The position numbers and the translations under genes are program-made. A stretch of 64,000 bases of DNA, from positions 1 to 64,000 of the forward strand of contig SHVB01000005.1 in the NCBI GenBank assembly GCA_009694375.1. Direction: 5' to 3'. A model generated the notes under the pieces. It was given only the letters and a program-made list of their open reading frames with translations, was not told the origin of the DNA and searched no databases. This stretch comes from Acidimicrobiia bacterium. GTDB lineage: Bacteria; Actinomycetota; Acidimicrobiia; Acidimicrobiales; VFJN01. Below, piece after piece: positions 16,825 through 26,760 of this stretch (positions are counted from its first letter, which is position 1; each line of letters begins with the position of its first letter).

Positions 16825-17854
16825 GGGCCGATTCGTGAACGTGAACGGTCGCCTCGTCGAGGTGGGCGACCGTGGAGGTGAGCCGGGTGCGGACCGCAGT
16901 GGCGATCTCGTGCCCTCGAGCCACGTTCTGGGTGCCGTCGACCTCGATGGTCAGGTCCGTGCTCAGACGATGACCGACCCAGCGCACGCGAACGTTGCTG
17001 ACCCTGATGACGCCATCGACGTGTTCGCTTTGGTGCTCGATCTCGCCGACGATCTTCGGATCAACGGCGTCCATCAAGCGGGCGTAGACCTGCTTGGTAG
17101 CGGACGCGAGCACCACGAAGATCGCCACCGAGATCAGCAGTCCCACGATGGGGTCAGCCCGGGGGAAGCCCAGGGCGACGCCGATGGCGCCAAAGGCCAC
17201 CGCCAACGACGTGAACCCATCCGTTCGGGCGTGGTACCCATCAGCGACCAAAGCTGCCGAGCCAATCGTCTTGCCTTCCCGTATCCGGTAGAGCGCGACG
17301 ACCTCGTTGCCGAGGAAGCCCACGATGCCGGCGGTGAACAGCACCCACAGATGGGTAATCGGTTGCGGGTCGATCAATCGCTCGATCGCTTGCCAGCCGG
17401 CCACCAGGGCGGATCCGGCGATCATCACGATGATGAAGATGCCCGCCAGGTCCTCAGCGCGTCCGTAGCCGTAGGTGTAGCGGCGATTGCTGGGCCGTTG
17501 ACTCAACTTGAAGGCCAAGAACAACGGGATGGCAGTCAGGGCGTCCGAGAAGTTGTGAATGGTGTCCGCCAACAGAGCCACCGAACCAGTCACCGCGACG
17601 ATGCCCAGCTGGATGATCGAGGTTGCCAGGAGGATCAGGAAGGAGATCTTCACTGCCCGGATGCCTTGCTCGCTGGACTTCAGGGCCGTGTCGAGCGAAT
17701 CCGCAGCATCGTGACTGTGTGGACGGAAGATCTCGTAGAGCACACCCCGGAGTCCAGTGGGGTGGTCATGAGTCTCGGGGTGATCGTGCTCGTGCATCCC
17801 GTCGTGGCGGTGGCCGGGGGGCTCACCGTGTCCGGCCGGATGCTCCTCGCTCAC
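16802..17854 (-). CDS. Cation diffusion facilitator (zinc-type efflux)
   Basis: 350 residues. The His/Asp-rich N-terminus (HEHDHPETHDHP) and C-terminus (HVHESAHAEHAHS) flank a six-helix CDF domain. Metal-site motifs are the TM2 segment LLADTIHNFSDA and the TM5 segment ALVADGYHARTDG, the HxxxD pattern of Zn/Co CDFs. A cytoplasmic CDF C-terminal domain follows. It exports zinc or related divalent ions using the proton gradient. GTG start overlaps the stop of the ArsR-type regulator gene (GTGA), so regulator and pump are coupled. Confidence 0.94.
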   Translation of the reverse strand: MSEEHPAGHGEPPGHRHDGMHEHDHPETHDHPTGLRGVLYEIFRPHSHDAADSLDTALKSSEQGIRAVKISFLILLATSIIQLGIVAVTGSVALLADTIHNFSDALTAIPLFLAFKLSQRPSNRRYTYGYGRAEDLAGIFIIVMIAGSALVAGWQAIERLIDPQPITHLWVLFTAGIVGFLGNEVVALYRIREGKTIGSAALVADGYHARTDGFTSLAVAFGAIGVALGFPRADPIVGLLISVAIFVVLASATKQVYARLMDAVDPKIVGEIEHQSEHVDGVIRVSNVRVRWVGHRLSTDLTIEVDGTQNVARGHEIATAVRTRLTSTVAHLDEATVHVHESAHAEHAHS

Positions 17855-18198
17855 GACGACGTCCCGACGGAGTGGTGAAGCGCACCACCGACCAGATGAT
17901 CGGCTTGGAGCAAGGCCTCCCGTACGAGCTTCCCAACGTGTTCGTTGATCAGGCTGTAAAAGACTCTGTTGCCCTCTCGGCGGGTGAGGACGAGACCGCC
18001 AAGGCGCAGCTTGGCGAGGTGTTGAGATACCGCTGCCGGAGCGGCCTCAACCGCCTCGGCCAGGTCGGCGACCGACTGTTCGCCTGCCGTGAGCACATGG
18101 AGCAGTCGAAGGCGAGTGGTGTCAGCCAGCAGTTTGAGAACGCCGACAGCCGAGGTGTACTCGGCCAGTGTCGGAAGTGTATTTATCTGCTTAGTCAT
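17851..18198 (-). CDS. ArsR/SmtB-family metal-responsive repressor
   Basis: 115 residues, winged helix with recognition region APAAVSQHLAKLRLGGLV. In the last helix the zinc sensors of this family use Asp, His, His and His/Glu; here the equivalent positions in INEHVGKLVREALLQADHL read Asn85, His87, Gln98 and His101, so two ligands are altered. It most likely represses itself and the downstream CDF gene, releasing DNA when metal is high. An AT-rich patch precedes the ATG and probably holds the promoter/operator, but I see no clean SmtB-type palindrome. Confidence 0.88.
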   Translation of the reverse strand: MTKQINTLPTLAEYTSAVGVLKLLADTTRLRLLHVLTAGEQSVADLAEAVEAAPAAVSQHLAKLRLGGLVLTRREGNRVFYSLINEHVGKLVREALLQADHLVGGALHHSVGTSS

Positions 18199-18320
18199 GC
18201 ATACATGTTACTACGAATACTAAGGGAAAGCCATCGCAGGCGCTCCGCCCGATGGTCGGGTTGGTGCCGGGCAGCACGCCCCACCGATCAGTTTTCGCTC
18301 CGGCTCCGTACGCTGGGTAG

Positions 18321-20216
18321 ATGCGTCACGGCGGCCCCCACACGATGATCGGTAGCGACCCCGCAGCAGTGGAGGGCGTCCAACTCAACCGCATCATCGT
18401 GCGCCGAGTGTGGCGATTCGCCCGACCCTACCGGACGGCACTTTTGGCCTTTCTCGTGGTGATCGTGGCGGCGGCGGTGGTGAGCCTGGCCCCCCCGTTC
18501 CTGTTCCGGGCCATCATCGACACGGCCATCCCCGAGAAGAACCGCGGCCTACTCCACCTGCTGGCGAGCCTCGTGGTGCTCGCCGTCATCGTCGATGCCG
18601 CACTGGCTCTCGTGGAGCGGTACGTGTCGTCTCGGATCGGCGAAGGAGTGATCTACGACCTGCGGGTATCGCTGTTCGATCACGTGCAGCGAATGCCCAT
18701 GTCGTTCTTCACCCGGGCCCAGACCGGGGCCCTCACCAGTCGTCTCAACAACGACGTAATGGGCGCCCAGCGAGCCCTTACCGGCACCCTCGGCTCGGTG
18801 GTGTCCAACATCGTCACGCTGCTGGCCAACGGCACCGCCATCGTCCTGCTCGATTGGCGGTTTGGAGTGATCGCCTTGGTGCTGCTGCCGCTGTTCATTT
18901 TCCCCGCCAAACGCGTGGGCCATCGGCTCCAAGAACTCACGCGTGACCAAATGAATCTCAACGCGTCCATGAACACCACGATGACCGAGCGGTTCAACGT
19001 GTCCGGTGCCCTTCTCGTGAAGCTGTTCGGCCGCCCCGACGACGAGACCGCCGATTTCGCGCGCCGGGCCGACGCCGTGCGGCAGGTGGGGGTGCGGTCG
19101 GCGGTGTACGGGCGCACATTCTTCGTTGCCCTCGGGCTGGTGGGGGGACTGGCCGGAGCGGCGGTCTACTGGATCGGTGGTCTGCTGGCCGTATCCGGCT
19201 CGGTCAGCATCGGCACGCTGCTGGCGCTGGTCATCTTCATCAGTCGCGTCTACGGACCGCTCACCTCCCTCACCAACGCTCGCGTCGACATCATGACGGC
19301 CTTCGTGAGTTTCGAGCGCGTGTTCGAGGTACTCGACGCCCCCAACCCGATCCCCGATCGCCCCGGTGCCGTCGACCTCGTCGGTCCCCTCGGGCGCATC
19401 GAGTTCGACAACATCCGCTTCGCCTACCCCGACGCAGCGATCGTGCCCAGCCTCGAAGCCATCAGCCCCCGTCCCACCCCCAACGAACCGCCACCGATGG
19501 TGATCCGTGGTTTGTCGGCCATGATCGAACCCGGCCAACTCGTTGCCCTCGTGGGCCCATCAGGGGCCGGCAAGACCACCCTCTCGCAACTCGTTCCCCG
19601 CCTCTACGACACCACGAGCGGGGCCGTGCGCATCGACGGCCACGACGTGCGCGACCTCACCCAAGACAGCCTGCGTCGCGCCATTGGAGTGGTGAGCCAA
19701 GATGCCCATCTCTTCCACGACACCATCGGCAACAACCTGCGCTACGGACGGCCCGAAGCCACCGACGACGAGGTTCGGGAAGTCATCCGGGCCGCCCAGA
19801 TCGAGGAACTCGTCGCCTCCCTGCCCGCCGGGCTCGACACCTTGGTGGGTGAGCGCGGCTACCGCCTCTCCGGGGGCGAGAAACAACGACTCGCCATCGC
19901 TCGGATGCTCCTCAAAGACCCCGCCATCGTGATCCTCGACGAAGCCACCAGCCACCTCGACTCCGAGAATGAGCACCTCATCCAGCAGGCGCTCGCGGTG
20001 GCGTTGGTTGGCCGCACCAGCCTGGTGATCGCCCACCGTCTCTCCACCATCCAAGCCGCCGACCTCATCCTCGTGCTCGACAATGGCCACCTCGTGCAGG
20101 CGGGCTCGCACCTGGACCTCCTCGACCGCGGTGGCCTCTACGCCGACCTCTATCGCACCCTGATACGCGCCGACAGCGGCGATGCCGGCATGGTCGTCGC
20201 CTCCCAGGAGATCTGA
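18321..20216 (+). CDS. ABC exporter, fused membrane and ATPase domains (ABCB type)
   Basis: 631 residues. Six hydrophobic segments in residues ~30-310 form an exporter-type transmembrane domain. The nucleotide-binding domain has Walker A GPSGAGKTT (about 411), signature LSGGEKQR (about 515), Walker B IVILDEATSHLD and the switch His in IAHRLS. Such half-transporters homodimerise and export lipids or drugs. A second ATG eight codons in could also serve. Its stop codon lies inside the palindromic operator of the following fadE30-type gene. Confidence 0.93.
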   Translation: MRHGGPHTMIGSDPAAVEGVQLNRIIVRRVWRFARPYRTALLAFLVVIVAAAVVSLAPPFLFRAIIDTAIPEKNRGLLHLLASLVVLAVIVDAALALVERYVSSRIGEGVIYDLRVSLFDHVQRMPMSFFTRAQTGALTSRLNNDVMGAQRALTGTLGSVVSNIVTLLANGTAIVLLDWRFGVIALVLLPLFIFPAKRVGHRLQELTRDQMNLNASMNTTMTERFNVSGALLVKLFGRPDDETADFARRADAVRQVGVRSAVYGRTFFVALGLVGGLAGAAVYWIGGLLAVSGSVSIGTLLALVIFISRVYGPLTSLTNARVDIMTAFVSFERVFEVLDAPNPIPDRPGAVDLVGPLGRIEFDNIRFAYPDAAIVPSLEAISPRPTPNEPPPMVIRGLSAMIEPGQLVALVGPSGAGKTTLSQLVPRLYDTTSGAVRIDGHDVRDLTQDSLRRAIGVVSQDAHLFHDTIGNNLRYGRPEATDDEVREVIRAAQIEELVASLPAGLDTLVGERGYRLSGGEKQRLAIARMLLKDPAIVILDEATSHLDSENEHLIQQALAVALVGRTSLVIAHRLSTIQAADLILVLDNGHLVQAGSHLDLLDRGGLYADLYRTLIRADSGDAGMVVASQEI

Positions 20217-20228
20217 CGACCCGTCAGA
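20212..20228. promoter_or_regulatory. HIP-regulon operator 1 (perfect palindrome)
   Basis: TCTGACG-ACC-CGTCAGA, a perfect 7-3-7 inverted repeat 22 bases before the FadE30-type start. The same 17-mer (one base changed in the third case) precedes two other units of the steroid-ring pathway in this window, and the size and symmetry fit a TetR-family repressor. Confidence 0.8.
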
Positions 20229-20250
20229 CCCGGCGATAGCGTCTCGCCCC

Positions 20251-21426
20251 ATGGACCTTCGCTTTAGCCCCGAAGACGAAGCGTTCCGAACGGAAATCCG
20301 TACGTTCCTGGAGGAGGCGCTGAACTCCGACTTCGCCGCCGTACGAGGCCGCGGCGGGCCCGGCGACGACGATTGCCTCTTCGACGAACGCCTAGCCTGG
20401 GAACGCCACCTCGGCGCCCACGGCTGGACCTGCGTGGCCTGGCCCGCCGAGTACGGCGGCCGCGGTCTCACCCTCCATCAGCAGGTCGTCTACTTCGAGG
20501 AGTACGCCCGGGCCCGCGCCCCCGGCCGGATCGGTCACATCGGCGAAACACTGCTCGGGCCCACCCTGATCGCCTTCGGCACCGAGGCCCAGCGCCAGCG
20601 GTTCCTTCCCGGCATCGTGGCCGGCACCGAGCTGTGGTGTCAGGGATACAGCGAACCCGGTGCCGGCTCCGACCTGGCCAACATCCAAACCCGCGCCCAT
20701 ATCGCCGACGGGCAATGGGTGATCGACGGGCAAAAGGTATGGACCAGCCAGGCCCACTGGGCCGACTGGTGTTTCGTGCTGGCCCGCACCAACGGCGGCG
20801 TCGCCAAACACAAAGGCATCTCCTACCTCCTCGTGCCCATGCACCAAGACGGCATCGAGACCCGCCCCATCCATCAACTCACCGGCGACTCCGAGTTCAA
20901 CGAAGTGTTTTTCACCGGAGCCACCACCGAAGCCGACCACGTCGTGGGCGCCATCGACGACGGCTGGCGGGTAGCCATGGGCACACTCGCCTACGAGCGG
21001 GGCGCTTCCACCCTGGGGCAAAACCTGATGTTCCTGAACGAATGGGACGAAGTGCTCGCCCTGGCCCAACACAATGGTCGCGTGGCCGATCCGGTTATCC
21101 GCCAACGCCTGCTCGACACGTGGATCCGACTCCGACTGATGCGGCTCAACGCCATGCGGATCATGTCCTCCGCCCACGAAGCCCCTCCGGCGGCCATGAT
21201 CACAAAATTGTTTTGGGCCACCCTTCATCGAGATCTCGGCGAGTTGGCCATGGATGTGGTTGGACCCCACGCCATGATCCGCACCGGCGACGACGCCGAT
21301 TTCAGTCGCCTCCAGCGCCTGTTCTTGTTCAGCCGCAGCGACACGATCTACGCCGGCAGTAACCAGATTCAACGCAACATCATCGGCGAACGGGCCCTCG
21401 GGCTCCCCAAGGAACCCAGCCGATGA
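20251..21426 (+). CDS. fadE30: Acyl-CoA dehydrogenase, FadE30-like (steroid C/D-ring degradation)
   Basis: 391 residues of the acyl-CoA dehydrogenase fold. ELWCQGYSEPGAGSDLA (flavin and substrate binding) and the C-terminal RADTIYGGSN-like stretch RSDTIYAGSNQIQRNII are present. By recall it aligns closely along its length with mycobacterial FadE30, which dehydrogenates the CoA ester of the indane-dione propionate (HIP) derived from steroid rings C/D. It heads a unit with ipdF-like and MaoC genes, and a perfect operator precedes it. The ATG used lies 34 bases after the ABC exporter stop. Confidence 0.88.
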   Translation: MDLRFSPEDEAFRTEIRTFLEEALNSDFAAVRGRGGPGDDDCLFDERLAWERHLGAHGWTCVAWPAEYGGRGLTLHQQVVYFEEYARARAPGRIGHIGETLLGPTLIAFGTEAQRQRFLPGIVAGTELWCQGYSEPGAGSDLANIQTRAHIADGQWVIDGQKVWTSQAHWADWCFVLARTNGGVAKHKGISYLLVPMHQDGIETRPIHQLTGDSEFNEVFFTGATTEADHVVGAIDDGWRVAMGTLAYERGASTLGQNLMFLNEWDEVLALAQHNGRVADPVIRQRLLDTWIRLRLMRLNAMRIMSSAHEAPPAAMITKLFWATLHRDLGELAMDVVGPHAMIRTGDDADFSRLQRLFLFSRSDTIYAGSNQIQRNIIGERALGLPKEPSR

Positions 21427-21481
21427 GCCGACGCCTACGCTCGCGCCGGGAGCCTGAGCCTTCCCAGAACCGGAGAACTTC

Positions 21482-22261
21482 GTGACCGCACCCACTCCCC
21501 CGCCCGGCCGGAACCTCCTGGCCGATAAAATCGTCCTCGTGACCGCCGCGGCCGGCACCGGCATCGGCCATGCCACGGCCCTCCGCTGTGTAGAGGAGGG
21601 CGCCACCGTGGTGCTCAGCGACGCTCACGAACGCCGCCTCAACGAGGCCGCCGACGAAATGACGGCGCTCGCCGGCGGCGCCCGGCCCGCCACCTTCGTA
21701 TGCGACGTCACCGTGGAAGCCCAGGTGCAGGCCATGGTGGACGGTGCCGTCGCCACCCACGGTCGGCTCGATGTGGTGGTGAACAACGCCGGTCTGGGGG
21801 GCACCGCCGACCTCGTGGATATGACCGATGAGCAGTGGAACAAGGTGCTCGACATCACCCTCACCGGCACCATGCGCTGCATGCGTGCCGCCCTGCGCCA
21901 CCTCTACGCCGCCGGCGGCGGCGTGATCGTGAATAACGCCTCCGTCCTCGGATGGCGGGCCCAAGCGGGCCAGGCCCACTACGCGGCGGCCAAAGCCGGA
22001 GTGATGGCCCTCACCCGCTGCGCGGCGGTGGAAGCGGCCCCGCATGGCGTGCGGATCAACGCGGTGGCGCCGTCGCTGGCGATGCACGCCTTCCTGGCCA
22101 AAGTCACCACCGATGAGTTACTCGATGAACTCACCCAGCGCGAGGCGTTCGGGCGCGCCGCCGAGCCCTGGGAGATCGCCACGGTGATCGCCTTTTTGGC
22201 CAGCGACTACTCCACCTACATGACCGGTGAGATCGTGTCCGTATCGAGCCAGCGGGCGTAA
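21482..22261 (+). CDS. ipdF: Short-chain dehydrogenase, IpdF-like
   Basis: 259 residues, GTG start with GGAGA upstream. Rossmann motif TAAAGTGIGHATA, NNAG motif VVNNAGLGG, and catalytic Ser-Tyr-Lys with YAAAK. VNNASVLGWRAQAGQAHYAA and the FGRAAEPWE ending are shared, by recall, with IpdF (Rv3559c), which oxidises the 5-hydroxy group of 5-OH-HIP-CoA. It is co-transcribed with the FadE30-like gene, as its counterpart is in mycobacteria. Confidence 0.87.
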   Translation: MTAPTPPPGRNLLADKIVLVTAAAGTGIGHATALRCVEEGATVVLSDAHERRLNEAADEMTALAGGARPATFVCDVTVEAQVQAMVDGAVATHGRLDVVVNNAGLGGTADLVDMTDEQWNKVLDITLTGTMRCMRAALRHLYAAGGGVIVNNASVLGWRAQAGQAHYAAAKAGVMALTRCAAVEAAPHGVRINAVAPSLAMHAFLAKVTTDELLDELTQREAFGRAAEPWEIATVIAFLASDYSTYMTGEIVSVSSQRA

Positions 22262-22263
22262 CG

Positions 22264-22722
22264 ATGGTCACCACCTTCGCAACCCTCGACGACCTGCGGG
22301 GCGCCACCGGGCAACACCTCGGCTGGACCGACTGGATTCCCATCACCCAGGAGCGGGTGAACCTCTTTGCCGAGGCCACCGGCGACCACCAGTGGATCCA
22401 TGTGGATGTGGAGCGGGCCACCGCCGAGAGCCCCTTCGGCGGTCCCATCGCCCACGGCTATCTCACCCTGGCGCTGTCCAACCTGTTTCTTCCCGAACTG
22501 TTGGCGGTGCCGGGGGCCTCCGCCGGAGTGAACTACGGCACGGGAAAGGTTCGCTTCCCCAGTCCCGTGCCGGTGGGTTGTCGGGTGCGAGGCGGCGCCG
22601 AAATCACCGCCGTCGAGGAGATCGCCGGGGGCGTGCAAACCACCATCACCATCACCATCCAGGTCGAGAACCAGGACAAACCCGCCTGCGTCATCGAGTC
22701 GCTCAGCCGCTGGCTCGCCTGA
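22264..22722 (+). CDS. MaoC-like (R)-specific enoyl-CoA hydratase
   Basis: 152 residues, a single hot-dog fold. The hydratase motif AEATGDHQWIHVDVERA contains the catalytic Asp and His; GPIAHGYLTLALSNLFLPEL follows. It resembles the mycobacterial hydratase Rv0130 (HtdZ) type. It begins two bases after the ipdF-like stop and is the last gene of the unit. Its precise substrate cannot be told from the sequence; a CoA intermediate of the same pathway is a reasonable guess. Confidence 0.88.
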   Translation: MVTTFATLDDLRGATGQHLGWTDWIPITQERVNLFAEATGDHQWIHVDVERATAESPFGGPIAHGYLTLALSNLFLPELLAVPGASAGVNYGTGKVRFPSPVPVGCRVRGGAEITAVEEIAGGVQTTITITIQVENQDKPACVIESLSRWLA

Positions 22723-22745
22723 CCTCGCCCGCCCGCTCCTCTCAC

Positions 22746-22769
22746 CGCCCGAGCCGGCCACGCCGGGCG
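22746..22769. terminator. Hairpin between convergent units
   Basis: CGCCCG and CGGGCG arms with a 12-base loop (which can alternatively fold as CCGGC-CAC-GCCGG), located exactly between the stops of the MaoC gene and the convergent thiolase gene. Could terminate both directions; no T-run follows. Confidence 0.4.
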
Positions 22770-23966
22770 TTACGTCGTGAGCAACACCGCGCTGCCGTGG
22801 CCGAAGAGGCCCTGGTTCACCGTCAGGCCCGCCTGAGCCCCTTCCACCTGGCGCCCCTGGGCCTGCCCGCGTAGCTGCCAGGTGACCTCACAGATCTGGG
22901 CGATGGCCTGGGCCGGCACCGCTTCCCCGAAGCAGGCCAGACCACCACTGGGATTCACCGGGATGCGGCCCCCAATGGTGGTGTCGCCGTCGTTCAAGAG
23001 ACGCTCGGCCTCGCCCTGTTTGCAAAGCCCGATGTTCTCGTACCAATCAAGTTCCAGCGCCGTGGAAAGGTCGTACACCTCCGCCAGGCTCAGATCGTCG
23101 GGGCCGATGCCGCACTCCTCGTAGGCCCCCGCCGCGATCGAGTCGCGAAAACTCAGTTCCGGGGGGGCCAGGGCGGCCGCCGAGTCGGTGGCGAAGTTGG
23201 GCATCTCGATCACCGTGTTCGGGAAACGGGGGGTGACGGTGGAGACCGCCCGCACCCGCACTGGCGAGGTCACGCCGTGACTCTTGGCGTAGGCCATCGA
23301 CGTGAGCACCACCGCGGCGGCACCGTCGGAGGTAGCGCAGATCTCCAAGAGGTGGAGGGGATCGGCCACCATCGGGCTCGCCAACACCTCCGCCTCGGTC
23401 ACCTCTTTGCGGTAGCGGGCGTTCGGGTTGTGCAGCCCGTGCTTCGAATTCTTCACCTTCACTCGGGCAAAATCGGCCACCGTGGCGCCATAGAGATCCA
23501 CCCGGCGACGGGCCCACAACGCAAAGTAGGTGGGGTTCGTGGCGCCGAGGAGACGGAACCGCAGCCAGTCAGGGTCGTCCCAGCGCTCACCCGCCACCGG
23601 GGCCAGGAACCCCTTGGCGGTGGTATCGGCCCCCACTACCAGTGCCACATCGCACAACCCCGCCAAGATCCGAGAGCGGGCCGCATCCAACGCCGTGACC
23701 CCCGAAGCACACGCCGCGTAACAGGAGGCCACCCGGGCCCCGTTCCAGCCCAGAGCCTGGGTGATCGTGGCGGCCGCCACATAGCCGGGGTAGCCGTTGC
23801 GAACCGTCTCGCCACCGGCCACGAACTGCACATCGCTCCACGCAACGCCCGCGTCATCGAGCGCCGCCAGGGCGGCGTCTACCCCGTAATCGGCAAACGG
23901 TCGGCCTTCCTTGCCCCAGGGGTGCATACCCACACCGAGCACCGCCACACTCTCCGGCGGGGTCAT
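22770..23966 (-). CDS. Thiolase-like lipid-transfer protein (SCP-x type, Rv1627c-like)
   Basis: 398 residues. Thiolase-fold with the N-terminal reactive-Cys region SCYAACASGVTALDAA and C-terminal VNPSGGLACFGEA and NQGLFGHGSAV. By recall it is very close to mycobacterial Rv1627c, annotated as a nonspecific lipid-transfer protein but really a thiolase/aldolase-type enzyme that works with a DUF35 partner. The DUF35 gene is immediately upstream and overlaps its ATG (ATGA). Acts on CoA thioesters; true substrate unknown. Confidence 0.88.
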   Translation of the reverse strand: MTPPESVAVLGVGMHPWGKEGRPFADYGVDAALAALDDAGVAWSDVQFVAGGETVRNGYPGYVAAATITQALGWNGARVASCYAACASGVTALDAARSRILAGLCDVALVVGADTTAKGFLAPVAGERWDDPDWLRFRLLGATNPTYFALWARRRVDLYGATVADFARVKVKNSKHGLHNPNARYRKEVTEAEVLASPMVADPLHLLEICATSDGAAAVVLTSMAYAKSHGVTSPVRVRAVSTVTPRFPNTVIEMPNFATDSAAALAPPELSFRDSIAAGAYEECGIGPDDLSLAEVYDLSTALELDWYENIGLCKQGEAERLLNDGDTTIGGRIPVNPSGGLACFGEAVPAQAIAQICEVTWQLRGQAQGRQVEGAQAGLTVNQGLFGHGSAVLLTT

Positions 23967-24409
23967 GAGGCCACCGGCTTCCAGCGGTAGATGAGGTGCT
24001 CAACGCCGTCGATTTCGTAGAGCGGTTCCACCACGAGCACCACCTCCGCCCCCACCGACAGGTCCTCCACGCCATAGCCCTTGGCCACCTGACCGAGGAC
24101 CACCACCTGCTCGGCGGCCAACTCCACCGCCGCGATGGCGAAGGGCTCGTAGACCTCGCCGGGGGGAGGGATGAAGGGAGGGGGCGGCTGGTATTGGGCG
24201 TCGGTATAACTCCAGACGGTGCCCGTGGAGGACAACTCAACCTCGTCGAACTGGCGGCCCCGGCACACGGGATTGCGACAGAAACCGCTGGCCTTCGGAA
24301 AGAACACCGTGCCGCAGGTGGTGCAGCGAGTGCCCAAAAGATGAGGCTCGGTGGACGTGGTGAACCACCCCTCCACCGCTGGAACCGACGTCGTGGTCAT
24401 AGACAGCAC
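23963..24409 (-). CDS. DUF35/OB-fold acyl-CoA-associated protein (Rv1628c-like)
   Basis: 148 residues. A zinc-ribbon reads GTRCTTCGTVFFPKASGFCR with a further Cys nearby, followed by the OB-fold ending in VLVVEPLYEIDGVEHLIYRW. DUF35 proteins partner thiolase-like enzymes encoded beside them, as in the steroid side-chain aldolases. ATG overlap with the thiolase gene supports a complex. An ATG three codons in (MTTTSVPAVEG) is an alternative start. Confidence 0.87.
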   Translation of the reverse strand: MLSMTTTSVPAVEGWFTTSTEPHLLGTRCTTCGTVFFPKASGFCRNPVCRGRQFDEVELSSTGTVWSYTDAQYQPPPPFIPPPGEVYEPFAIAAVELAAEQVVVLGQVAKGYGVEDLSVGAEVVLVVEPLYEIDGVEHLIYRWKPVAS

Positions 24410-24428
24410 TCCCCGCGATGAAGACGGA

Positions 24429-24445
24429 CCCGACGATCCGTCAGC
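24429..24445. promoter_or_regulatory. Weak candidate HIP-type operator
   Basis: CCCGACG-ATC-CGTCAGC matches the TCTGACG-N3-CGTCAGA palindrome at 11 of 14 fixed positions, 20 bases upstream of the DUF35/thiolase unit. A couple of matches this good are expected by chance in 64 kb, so it is only suggestive. Confidence 0.3.
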
Positions 24446-24559
24446 GAAGCCCCCAGTGTCGCGCAGCGACGCGCGGCGAGGCGAAGCCCCGACGGGGCAA
24501 CCGCACGAAGCGGCTGGCCCTCGGGCGCGCGGACCTTCTACCGCGGCCCGACGGCCTGG

Positions 24560-26002
<1,443 letters not shown>

Positions 26003-26055
26003 CTAGGGGCAAATCCAGAATTTCGATAGCCCAAAGAAACGACGAACGAGGCCCG

Positions 26056-26760
26056 TTGGACGACACCCTCACCCAATCCGAGCGAGAGGCCCTCAAGGCC
26101 GTCTACCGCCTCACGCGCGACGGGTCCGAAGCCCACACCGGCGCTCTGGCCGACGTTCTGGGACTTTCGGCGGGGACGGTCACCACCACGGTCAAGCGTC
26201 TGGCCGATCGCGGCTTCGTGGACCACCGCCCCTACCAAGGCGTGACCTTCACCCCGCTCGGCCAGCAGACCGCAGTGTCGGCCATCCGTCGCCATCGGAT
26301 CGTGGAGCGTTTCCTGGCCGACATGCTCGGCTACGCCTGGAACGAGGCCGACAAACTCGCCGTCGGGTTTGAGCACCAGTTACCCGATGCCGTGCTGGAA
26401 CGCCTCTACGTGGCCCTCCACCGCCCCGTCACCTGCCCCCACGGCTTCCCCATCCCCACCTCGCTCGACAGCGAGTTGCCGGCCACCGCCAACCTCTACG
26501 CGCTCGAACCAGGAAAGGTGGCCGAGGTCGCCCTCTCCGGCAGCACCGACCCTGACCTGGTGGCCTTCCTCGGCACGCTCGGGCTGGTCCCCGGGGTAGA
26601 GGTCGTGGTGGTGGAGCGGCACCCCTTCGACGGCCCCCTTGTGATTACCGTCAACGGGCAAGACAGAACGCTGGGCGAAAAAGTTGCCCGCCAGATCTAT
26701 GTCAACCGCCGCGCCGAACCCAACGGTGAGCGTGGCCCGAACCAGAGGAAAACCGAATGA
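26056..26760 (+). CDS. DtxR/MntR-family metal-dependent regulator
   Basis: 234 residues, TTG start. N-terminal winged helix (LADVLGLSAGTVTTTVKRLADRGFV), a metal-binding/dimerisation domain with the HRIVERFLADMLGY helix, HQLPDAVLERL and the CPHGFPIP loop typical of IdeR/MntR, and a C-terminal FeoA/SH3-like domain. Such proteins use Fe2+ or Mn2+ as corepressor. Its stop overlaps the ATG of the pyrophosphatase gene (ATGA), so it may control this pump's operon directly, an unusual pairing. Confidence 0.88.
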   Translation: MDDTLTQSEREALKAVYRLTRDGSEAHTGALADVLGLSAGTVTTTVKRLADRGFVDHRPYQGVTFTPLGQQTAVSAIRRHRIVERFLADMLGYAWNEADKLAVGFEHQLPDAVLERLYVALHRPVTCPHGFPIPTSLDSELPATANLYALEPGKVAEVALSGSTDPDLVAFLGTLGLVPGVEVVVVERHPFDGPLVITVNGQDRTLGEKVARQIYVNRRAEPNGERGPNQRKTE

